This document shows, piece after piece, positions 4,987-9,474 of a DNA stretch of 9,474 bases. Location of the stretch: the NCBI GenBank assembly GCA_964474655.1, contig CAYYTU010000093.1, positions 1-9,474 of the forward strand, given 5' to 3'. Each line of letters opens with the position of its first letter. The first letter of the stretch is position 1. A program made the translations under genes and the position numbers. This DNA is from CAYYTU01 sp964474655 (GTDB lineage: Bacteria; Chloroflexota; Anaerolineae; B4-G1). The notes below the pieces were generated by a model, which was given only the letters and a program-made list of their open reading frames with translations, made no database searches and had not been told where the DNA came from.

Positions 4987-6982
4987 GCGAAAGGAGACAT
5001 CGTCCCACAGAATTCCCCCTGTCCGCAACCGCTACTTTTTCTTCGCCGATCTATTACTAGTCGGGCTGGGGGCCGTGGCCAGTTTCTGGCTACGCATGGA
5101 TGTCGCAGGCTTTCAATCCTACTCCCGTACCATGCTCGTCTTCGCGGCGCTGGCTATGCTGGTCAAGCCGGCGATCTTTTTGGCGTTTGGTCTCTATCGC
5201 CGCTTCTGGCGCTACGCCAGCGCCAAGGATCTGATCATCATCACCCTATCCACGCTGAGCGCCACGGCTGTGACGACGCTGGCGATTTACTCGCTGGCGT
5301 CTCTTTTTGTGGATTTCCGTCCCATGCCGCGCTCCATCCCCATCATCGACTTCCTGGTCAGCGTGCCGCTGGTGGGGGGGCCGCGCTTTGCCGTGCGCCT
5401 GATCGCCCGGCACGAATTCCCCCTCCATCTGAGGAATAATAGAAACCACCCCTTGAAGCAAGAACGCGACGAGAACAAACGTGTGCTGGTGATGGGAGCT
5501 GGGGACGCAGGCGCTATGATTGTGCGCGAGATGCAGGCCAACCCCGGTCTGGGGCTGGAACCGGTGGGATTGCTGGACGACGACCGGGCCAAGGTTGGCA
5601 TGACTATCTACGGCGTGCCGGTGCGGGGCACGCGAGATCATATCCCGCGTCTGGCTCAGAGAGGCGAGGTGGATGAGGTGATCATCGCTATGCCCACCGC
5701 GCCGGGCCGGGCCATCCGCGAGGTCGTCGATCTCTGCCAACAAGCCGGCGTGAGCTATAAGACCATCCCGGGCATCTACGAGCTGATCTCTGGACGGGTG
5801 AGCGTCAAGCAGGTGCGCGAAGTAGGCATCGATGACCTCCTGCGCCGCGATCCGGTGCAGATCGAGGGTGGGGAGATGATGCGCTATCTCTCCGGCGCGG
5901 TGGTCCTAGTCACCGGCGCCGGGGGTTCCATCGGGTCGGAGTTGTGTCGCCAGATCGCCCCGCAGAATCCCGACCGATTGCTTCTGCTAGGGCACGGGGA
6001 GACCAGCATCTATCATATTCTGCGGGAGCTGCGAGAGACATTCCCCGGCCTGGACGTATGCCCACTTATCGCCGATATTCGCCACGCCGAGCGCTTGGAG
6101 GCGCTCTTCGCCCGTCACGAGCCAGACGTGATCTTCCACACCGCTGCTCACAAGCATGTGCCATTGATGGAATGTAACGTGTCGGAGGCGGTGACTAATA
6201 ATGTCTGCGGCACCCGGCGTCTGCTGGAGGCCACCGTAGCCCACGACGTCGGACGCTTCGTCCTCATCTCCACCGACAAGGCTGTCAATCCGGTCAATGT
6301 GATGGGGGCCACCAAGCGGGTGGCGGAGCTGCTGGTGCAAGATGTTGCCCGCCGCACCGGCCGGCCCTATGTGGTAGTGCGCTTCGGCAACGTGTTGGGC
6401 AGTCGAGGCAGCGTGGTGCCCCTCTTCCAGAGGCAGATCGCTGAGGGCGGGCCGGTCACGGTCACCCATCCCGAGATGGAGCGCTATTTTATGACCATCC
6501 CAGAGTCCGTGCAGTTGGTCATTCAGGCGGGAGCCCTGGGCGAGGGGGGGGAGATCTTCGTGCTGGATATGGGTGAGCAGGTGCGCATCGTCGAACTGGC
6601 TCAGGAGATAATTCGGCTTTCCGGTTTGGAGCCGGGGCGTGATATCGAGATCGTCTTCACCGAGCCCCGCCCGGGCGAGAAGTTGAGCGAGGAGCTGTTC
6701 GCCGCGGATGAGGAGCCACGTCGCACAAGGCACGAGAAGATATTGATGGCATATGGGAACAATCACTGGAGCAGCTCGGCGCTCTCTGAGCACTTGGATG
6801 AATTGAAGGCCCTGGCGCGGAATGGGTACTCAGAGCGGGTGCAGGCCAAGTTGGAGGAGATTCTATCGAGATATCGCCCGGATTTCTCTCAGGCGAGCGC
6901 GTTTCAGCAAGCGTTTGTCGAGGGGAAGAAGACGAGGCAAGGGGGAGACGGGAAAGTGGAGAGAATGGAGAACACACGGTGA
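4985..6982 (+). CDS. Membrane-anchored nucleotide-sugar 4,6-dehydratase/epimerase (CapD/WbpM/PglF-like)
   Basis: A 665-residue polysaccharide biosynthesis protein. Four hydrophobic segments (about 17-36, 50-71, 83-109, 117-135) anchor it in the membrane. A first Rossmann-like domain starts with V-L-V-M-G-A-G-D-A-G (167-176). The extended short-chain dehydrogenase domain begins at V-T-G-A-G-G-S-I-G (309-317). S-T-D-K (429-432) and M440-x-x-x-K444, in place of Y-x-x-x-K, are characteristic of the WbpM/PglF/FlaA1 dehydratases, which convert UDP-GlcNAc-type substrates to 4-keto-6-deoxy sugars. Length is typical of the long form. The product would suit the aminotransferase upstream. The stop overlaps the next start as GTGA. 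Family certain; the sugar made is not. Start codon uncertain because the ribosome site is distant. Confidence 0.93.
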   Translation: MRKETSSHRIPPVRNRYFFFADLLLVGLGAVASFWLRMDVAGFQSYSRTMLVFAALAMLVKPAIFLAFGLYRRFWRYASAKDLIIITLSTLSATAVTTLAIYSLASLFVDFRPMPRSIPIIDFLVSVPLVGGPRFAVRLIARHEFPLHLRNNRNHPLKQERDENKRVLVMGAGDAGAMIVREMQANPGLGLEPVGLLDDDRAKVGMTIYGVPVRGTRDHIPRLAQRGEVDEVIIAMPTAPGRAIREVVDLCQQAGVSYKTIPGIYELISGRVSVKQVREVGIDDLLRRDPVQIEGGEMMRYLSGAVVLVTGAGGSIGSELCRQIAPQNPDRLLLLGHGETSIYHILRELRETFPGLDVCPLIADIRHAERLEALFARHEPDVIFHTAAHKHVPLMECNVSEAVTNNVCGTRRLLEATVAHDVGRFVLISTDKAVNPVNVMGATKRVAELLVQDVARRTGRPYVVVRFGNVLGSRGSVVPLFQRQIAEGGPVTVTHPEMERYFMTIPESVQLVIQAGALGEGGEIFVLDMGEQVRIVELAQEIIRLSGLEPGRDIEIVFTEPRPGEKLSEELFAADEEPRRTRHEKILMAYGNNHWSSSALSEHLDELKALARNGYSERVQAKLEEILSRYRPDFSQASAFQQAFVEGKKTRQGGDGKVERMENTR

Positions 6983-7464
6983 GTAACTTGCTTTTACTTC
7001 TGAGGCGTATCCTGCCCCATCGTTGGTGGATGGCGCTGTTGACGTCCTGGGCTCGCCTGTGCTCCGCCATTGGCGGTCAGACCAGTGAATCGCACGGCTG
7101 GATCTGGGATCGAGACGAAGCTGCGTTTGACCGCCTGGCCTGCCGCCGCCTCCTTCGCGAGGATCTCCTGCCCGCCTTTGAGCGAGCCGCTCGCGGCCTC
7201 CCGCAGCCCTACGACGTCGATCGCCTTCTGGCCCTGGTCTGGATTCACAGCCCCGAGGGGCAGCCCTTGCATCGCCTGAGACTGGATTTCCCGATGGAGC
7301 AGGTGGAAGAGACAAAGCAGAAGATCACCGATGCGTTGCTCTCGCTGACGCCGATGGACCTGCGAAAAGGGGCGCACATAGGCTTCGCGCTCGCCAACGT
7401 GTCCGAGGCGGCCCTCTACCGCTTCCAGGGTGGAATGACGACCCTGCGGACAATAGACGGCTGA
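6979..7464 (+). CDS. Conserved-looking hypothetical protein coupled to the dehydratase
   Basis: A 161-residue protein I do not recognise. It starts with GTG 6979 inside the dehydratase stop (GTGA overlap), which with the matching codon style suggests real, coupled translation. The N-terminus has a moderately hydrophobic, tryptophan-containing stretch (residues 4-32) flanked by arginines, possibly a membrane-associated helix. The middle is rich in charged residues (H-G-W-I-W-D-R-D at 39-46), and a hydrophilic helix-forming region runs around 107-125. No catalytic motif stands out. Open frames on the opposite strand over the same DNA look like shadows. It is followed by the first copy of the terminator-promoter module, so it is probably the last gene of its transcript. 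Function unknown. Confidence 0.65.
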   Translation: MSNLLLLLRRILPHRWWMALLTSWARLCSAIGGQTSESHGWIWDRDEAAFDRLACRRLLREDLLPAFERAARGLPQPYDVDRLLALVWIHSPEGQPLHRLRLDFPMEQVEETKQKITDALLSLTPMDLRKGAHIGFALANVSEAALYRFQGGMTTLRTIDG

Positions 7465-7562
7465 GGGGGAGAGCGGGTGCAAGGGCGTTTGGGGCCGTCG
7501 GCGCCCCCCGTCGTGAGCGTGGTCGGACAGTCGGCGGTTTCAGCGGAGGTCAGCAAGGGAGC

Positions 7563-7605
7563 GGGGGGCTGTTTTGTACGTCAAAAACAGGCGTCCCCCC
7601 TTTTT
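7563..7605 (+). terminator. Intrinsic terminator upstream of UPF0175-PIN
   Basis: GGGGGG (7563-7568) pairs with CCCCCC (7595-7600), and CTGTTTT (7569-7575) with AAAACAG (7584-7590), with a gcgt bulge on the 3' side and a loop around gtacgtca. Five T residues follow (7601-7605). It should stop transcripts arriving from the dehydratase and hypothetical genes. Its T-run merges into the -35 region of the next promoter. Confidence 0.75.
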
Positions 7606-7632
7606 GATTTTAAGGCCGGGGTAGGGTATAAT
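7604..7632 (+). promoter_or_regulatory. Sigma-70-type promoter for UPF0175-PIN
   Basis: TTGATT (7604-7609) and TATAAT (7627-7632) are 17 bp apart. Transcription would start near 7639, giving a short leader of about 28 bases before ATG 7667. An ATG overlapping the TATAAT box (7631) is therefore not the start of the gene. Confidence 0.75.
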
Positions 7633-7654
7633 GGGACAAACGGACCTGGAAAGC

Positions 7655-7660
7655 AGGAGG
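7655..7660 (+). promoter_or_regulatory. Ribosome binding site selecting ATG 7667
   Basis: AGGAGG at 7655-7660 is a perfect Shine-Dalgarno core 6 bases before ATG 7667. It excludes the longer frame that begins at 7631 within the promoter. Confidence 0.8.
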
Positions 7661-7666
7661 CTAAAG

Positions 7667-7924
7667 ATGTCTGCAACCATTACTATTGAAGTACCACGCG
7701 AGATTGTCCACGTCACGCGGATGACGCCTCAGGCGTTGAAGCGGGAGCTGGCCCTCTATCTTTTCGAGCAAGGCAAGCTCTCTTTTGGCAAGGCGCGCGA
7801 ACTGGCTGAGATGACCAGTTGGGAATTCCAGCAACTTCTCGGCAGCAGGGGAATCCCGATCCACTACGACGTGGAGGATTACGAACAAGATCTGGCGACG
7901 TTGGAGGAATTGGATCCACTGTGA
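7667..7924 (+). CDS. UPF0175 family antitoxin
   Basis: An 85-residue protein with a short N-terminal beta strand (T-I-T-I-E-V-P, 4-10), a linker, and a helix-turn-helix-like core (residues 23-64: A-L-K-R-E-L-A-L-Y through L-S-F-G-K-A-R-E-L-A-E-M and W-E-F-Q-Q-L-L). This layout is typical of UPF0175 antitoxins, which pair with PIN toxins of the DUF3368 type, as here. The acidic C-terminus (68-83) may be the toxin-blocking tail. It shares a 4-bp GTGA overlap with the toxin start, implying coupled translation. A strong promoter and ribosome site precede it. Such antitoxins commonly repress their own operon; no operator can be pointed to with confidence. The core resembles the truncated remnant at 552-734. 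Confidence 0.85.
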   Translation: MSATITIEVPREIVHVTRMTPQALKRELALYLFEQGKLSFGKARELAEMTSWEFQQLLGSRGIPIHYDVEDYEQDLATLEELDPL

Positions 7925-8478
7925 GGGTCGTAAGCGATGCTTCAGCCCTGATCAATCTGGCTCGGATCAGCGAGCTTGATCTGCTCCGTCGGCTGTATGG
8001 TGGGCTTTTGATCCCCAAGGCCGTCTGGCAGGAAGTCGTCGTCGAAGGCGCGGGGCAGCCAGGGGCCGAGGAAGTTAGAAGAGCTTCTTGGATCGAGACA
8101 TATGACGTCGCCAACGAACATCTGGTGCGTGCCCTGCGGCAGAATCTGGACGCGGGGGAAGCCGAGGCCGTCGCGTTGGCGCTGGAAATGGGGGTTGACT
8201 TGCTGCTTATGGACGAGCGGCTGGGCCGGGAGACGGCGCGGCACCTAGGGGTGCGTCGAGTGGGGCTGATCGGTGTGTTGATCATGGCCAAGCGGAGTGG
8301 ATTGATCGACGCTGTCAAGCCTTATTTGGATAGGTTACGGGACATAGCTGGCTTCCGCGTGAGTGACGAGCTTTATGTACGTGTGTATGCAAAACTTGGG
8401 GGGGGCAGGAGTGCCAAGACTTCGGAAGTCTACGAGAACGATATGCGCAGGGCTTCAAAATTGTTCTTCTCGGCATAA
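7921..8478 (+). CDS. PIN-domain RNase toxin (DUF3368 type), C-terminus altered by an insertion
   Basis: A 185-residue PIN protein starting with GTG 7921 inside the antitoxin stop. V-V-S-D-A-S-A-L-I-N-L (3-13) is the usual N-terminus. The probable metal ligands are D6, E38, E80 (in L-D-A-G-E-A-E-A) and D98 (in L-L-L-M-D-E-R). Members cut RNA and are held inactive by the UPF0175 partner. Codons 151-155 (L-Y-V-R-V) lie in a 16-bp sequence repeated at 8543-8558. After V155 the frame runs into a small inverted-repeat element and ends with about 30 foreign residues, glycine-, serine- and basic-rich. The original ending (L-R-D-E-R-E-A-stop) survives at 8559-8581, implying an ancestral length of 162. 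The catalytic core is intact; effect of the new tail unknown. Confidence 0.88.
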   Translation: MRVVSDASALINLARISELDLLRRLYGGLLIPKAVWQEVVVEGAGQPGAEEVRRASWIETYDVANEHLVRALRQNLDAGEAEAVALALEMGVDLLLMDERLGRETARHLGVRRVGLIGVLIMAKRSGLIDAVKPYLDRLRDIAGFRVSDELYVRVYAKLGGGRSAKTSEVYENDMRRASKLFFSA

Positions 8479-8558
8479 TTTGATAAGCAGAGCAGTATTT
8501 GAGACTTCCGAAGTCTGTCCTCCCCCAACTTGTAAATACGCCCTTTATGTACGTGTGT
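8371..8558. repeat. 16-bp direct repeats flanking the PIN insertion
   Basis: The same 16 bases occur at 8371-8386 and 8543-8558, and in both copies the frame reads L-Y-V-R-V. The flanking bases differ (g/c before, a/t after), so the repeat is exactly 16 bp. It is either an unusually long target duplication or homology used in a rearrangement. Confidence 0.75.
8387..8542. mobile_element. Small MITE-like element inserted in the PIN toxin gene
   Basis: This 156-bp segment is flanked by perfect 16-bp direct repeats, ctttatgtacgtgtgt (8371-8386 and 8543-8558), as expected of a target duplication. Inside, agacttcggaagtct (8417-8431) and agacttccgaagtct (8502-8516) are perfect 15-bp inverted repeats, extended outward imperfectly by G-rich (8395-8410) and C-rich (8517-8530) tracts. 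Further in, cgagaac (8433-8439) can pair with part of gttcttctcg (8463-8472). There is no transposase, so it would have to be mobilised in trans. The arms match those of the element at 15-273. Removing one direct repeat plus the element restores a normal PIN C-terminus. Confidence 0.75.
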
Positions 8559-8581
8559 TACGGGATGAGAGGGAAGCCTGA
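8543..8581 (+). pseudogene. Stranded original 3' end of the PIN toxin gene
   Basis: The frame reads L-Y-V-R-V-L-R-D-E-R-E-A and stops at TGA 8579-8581. This resembles the usual end of DUF3368-type PIN proteins and repeats the sense of codons 151-155 of the interrupted gene. It has no start of its own and is a leftover. Confidence 0.7.
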
Positions 8582-8610
8582 TCGTCTTCAGGGCGCGGCC
8601 TAATCGATGA

Positions 8611-8736
8611 AAACGACTGGGGCGCAGCGGTCGGGCCTACGTCGAGGCCCGCTACACCCCGCAGGTCGTAGCACGGCAGTACGCATCGCTGCTGGAGCGA
8701 ACGGCCGAGGGGGCGTTTAGTCGGGTAGTCAGTTAG
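8611..8736 (+). pseudogene. 3' remnant of a glycosyltransferase gene
   Basis: After an in-frame TGA at 8608-8610, the frame encodes K-R-L-G-R-S-G-R-A-Y-V-E-A-R-Y, then T-P-Q-V-V-A-R-Q-Y-A-S-L-L-E-R, stopping at 8734-8736. The L-G-x-x-G-R-x-Y-V-x-x-x-Y pattern followed by V-A-x-x-Y-x-x-L-L-E is the usual C-terminal signature of GT-B (GT4-type) glycosyltransferases. The rest of the gene (some 300 codons) is absent. The last residues run into the octamer repeat and are not family sequence. It fits a polysaccharide locus that has lost genes; deletion linked to the neighbouring element insertion is possible. Confidence 0.6.
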
Positions 8737-8765
8737 TCAGTTAGTCAGGTAGTCAGGTAGTCCCT
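8718..8765. repeat. Octamer tandem repeat TAGTCAGK
   Basis: Six consecutive 8-bp units: tagtcggg, tagtcagt, tagtcagt, tagtcagg, tagtcagg, tagtccct. The middle four are nearly identical and the end ones diverged. It sits between the glycosyltransferase remnant and the second leader module, and looks like a slippage-prone simple repeat. Confidence 0.75.
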
Positions 8766-8883
8766 GGTCGGGGGTTCGCGAGGGTTCAACGGATATTGTG
8801 GGAGGTGATTCCCCTCCGGCTCGGGGCCGTCAGCGCCTTTCGTCGTGAGCGTGGCCGCACGGTCAGCGGTCCCGGAAGGCAGC

Positions 8884-8928
8884 AAAGAGCGGGCGTCTGT
8901 TTTGTACGAAAACAGGCGCTCGCTTTTT
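8884..8928 (+). terminator. Intrinsic terminator upstream of the TumA/TumE-like pair
   Basis: Bases 8888-8903 pair continuously with 8909-8924 (16 bp with two G-U pairs) around the loop gtacg. A-rich sequence at 8884-8886 faces the T-run 8924-8928. This is a textbook intrinsic terminator. It insulates the following pair from upstream transcription. Confidence 0.8.
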
Positions 8929-8953
8929 GCTTTTGGGACCGAAGTGGTATAAT
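8925..8953 (+). promoter_or_regulatory. Promoter for the TumA/TumE-like pair
   Basis: TATAAT at 8948-8953 is preceded by ttttgc (8925-8930, 17-bp spacer) or ttgctt (8927-8932, 15-bp spacer), both overlapping or abutting the terminator T-run. Transcription would start near 8960, giving a leader of about 38 bases. The -10 box is perfect; the -35 box is weak. Confidence 0.65.
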
Positions 8954-8997
8954 TGCGATTGAGTCGATTCGAGTGTAGAAGATAATAGGAGAGCGGT

Positions 8998-9309
8998 ATG
9001 GCTATGCTGAGAACTCAAGATTTGGAGACAAAAACCATTCTTGGCAAGGCGGCAGAGACTTTACAGGTCTCTGAGGAGGATGTGTTGAGGGAGGGGATAC
9101 GGGCCTTGCTGGAGCGTCGGCTTCGCGATATCAAAACTCAAATTTTCGAGCTCACCGGTCGTTATGGAGTTTCCTCCGTCGAAGGAATGGAAGAACGGTA
9201 TCGAGAAGGCACATTGGAAGAGGCTGACTCTTGGCGGGACCTGCAGCGTCTGGACCACCTGGAATACAAACAAGATCGCTTACGAGAACTCATCGAAATG
9301 CTGCCATGA
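8998..9309 (+). CDS. Putative TumA-like antitoxin
   Basis: A 103-residue acidic, mainly helical protein with an N-terminal segment that could bind DNA (residues about 11-42: T-I-L-G-K-A-A-E-T-L-Q-V-S-E-E-D then I-R-A-L-L-E-R-R-L). The E-L-T-G-R-Y-G-V (51-58) element and the W79-centred segment are features I associate with small proteins encoded just before TumE-family toxins. It starts at ATG 8998, with AGGAG at 8987-8991 spaced 6 bases; an ATG two codons later is less well placed. Its stop overlaps the start of the TumE gene as ATGA. Identification rests mostly on the partner gene, and the fold is uncertain. Confidence 0.65.
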   Translation: MAMLRTQDLETKTILGKAAETLQVSEEDVLREGIRALLERRLRDIKTQIFELTGRYGVSSVEGMEERYREGTLEEADSWRDLQRLDHLEYKQDRLRELIEMLP

Positions 9310-9474
9310 GCCTCCTGATAGACACAGAAAGGCTGCGCGAAATCGCCGAGATCGAGTTCCCGGATATTGTAGTAGAGGTTTTGGTCCCCGACGTCAATGA
9401 GCTGCGGATTCTGTTAAATGATGGCAGTTTTGTGGACGTTTGGCATTCGTTGAAACTCGCCGACCGCTACAGTT
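9306..9474 (+). CDS. TumE family (DUF6516) toxin, 5' part
   Basis: Starts at ATG 9306, overlapping the antitoxin stop by 4 bp, and runs off the end of the window after 56 codons. The visible part has L-L-I-D-T-E-R-L (3-10), V-V-E-V-L-V-P (22-28), N-E-L-R-I (31-35) and then D-G-S-F-V-D-V-W-H-S-L-K-L-A-D-R-Y-S (39-56), the family hallmark. TumE proteins are toxins of a two-gene type II toxin-antitoxin system first named on a Pseudomonas plasmid, and their biochemical target is not well defined. The C-terminal half, with further aromatic and histidine residues in relatives, lies outside the window. Confidence 0.8.
   Translation, partial: MSLLIDTERLREIAEIEFPDIVVEVLVPDVNELRILLNDGSFVDVWHSLKLADRYS

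Larger units (their letters stand above)
7491..7632 (+). repeat. Duplicated leader-terminator-promoter module, copy 1
   Basis: This 142-bp non-coding stretch aligns throughout with 8823-8953. Shared blocks include ggggccgtc, gcgcc, cgtcgtgagcgtgg, cagcaa, ctgttttgtacg, aaaacaggcg, a T-run and TATAAT. The order and spacing are the same, with small indels. It lies between the hypothetical gene and the UPF0175-PIN pair and contains the terminator and promoter listed next. The copies have diverged in the leader, and no conserved protein frame explains the similarity. Confidence 0.75.
8823..8953 (+). repeat. Duplicated leader-terminator-promoter module, copy 2
   Basis: A 131-bp stretch collinear with 7491-7632, sharing ggggccgtc, gcgcc, cgtcgtgagcgtgg, cagcaa, gcggg, ctgttttgtacg, aaaacaggcg, the T-run and TATAAT. 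It lies immediately before the TumA/TumE-like pair. The downstream genes of the two copies are unrelated, so the similarity is confined to the control region. Confidence 0.75.

Noticed and set aside
5987..6793. 268-codon open frame on the - strand within the dehydratase
   Set aside because: Antisense shadow; the + strand carries the Rossmann, S-T-D-K and M-x-x-x-K motifs in a single frame.
7819..7920. Longer start for the PIN toxin
   Set aside because: It would overlap most of the antitoxin's 3' third. GTG 7921 gives the family N-terminus and the usual 4-bp overlap.
8718..8765. CRISPR or plasmid-type iterons
   Set aside because: Units are only 8 bp and contiguous, with no spacers, AT-rich region or replication gene nearby.
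8861..8884. Resemblance to the core of bacterial signal recognition particle RNA (ggtcag followed by ggaaggcagca)
   Set aside because: The spacing between the two parts is about three bases longer than in that RNA, no closing stem between 5' and 3' ends can be drawn, and the matching part of copy 1 has lost the motif.

Overview
The window reads like a fragment of a Chloroflexota genome, probably Anaerolineae or a relative. This is an inference from its style, since no taxonomic marker gene is present. The hints are fairly GC-rich genes, several small toxin-antitoxin pairs (UPF0175/PIN, MNT/HEPN, TumA/TumE-like), a Uma2-family nuclease gene, surface-polysaccharide genes, and intergenic DNA full of short inverted-repeat elements, including the CTGAGCCTGTCGAAGG type. 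All recognisable genes are on the + strand.

Layout. Positions 1-550 are gene-free: an element with 15-bp inverted ends (15-273) enclosing four small hairpins, a polypurine tract, and a pair of CTGAGCCTGTCGAAGG hairpins. A 5'-truncated UPF0175 antitoxin remnant (552-734) follows, then a Uma2-family gene (737-1468). Positions 1469-2290 hold no convincing gene but three inverted-repeat elements. Next come three overlapping genes: an MNT nucleotidyltransferase (2291-2824), a HEPN protein (2811-3248) and a DegT/DnrJ/EryC1/StrS sugar aminotransferase (3245-4462). A gene-free gap of about 520 bp contains another inverted-repeat element. It is followed by a membrane-anchored nucleotide-sugar dehydratase/epimerase (4985-6982) and a coupled gene of unknown function (6979-7464).

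The last 2 kb carries two toxin-antitoxin pairs, UPF0175 + DUF3368-type PIN (7667-8478) and TumA-like + TumE (8998 to the window end). Each is preceded by a copy of the same roughly 135-bp non-coding module: a conserved leader, an intrinsic terminator whose T-run merges into the -35 region, and a TATAAT box. Between the pairs lie a small mobile element that has replaced the C-terminus of the PIN toxin and left its original 3' end stranded downstream, a 3' remnant of a glycosyltransferase gene, and an octamer tandem repeat.

Together the aminotransferase and dehydratase fit synthesis of an aminated deoxysugar nucleotide for a surface polysaccharide. The glycosyltransferase scrap suggests the locus was once larger. 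The toxin-antitoxin genes and repeats mark it as a rearranging accessory region. The most notable observations are the element insertion in the PIN toxin with a visible 16-bp duplication, and the duplicated terminator-promoter module in front of two unrelated toxin-antitoxin pairs.
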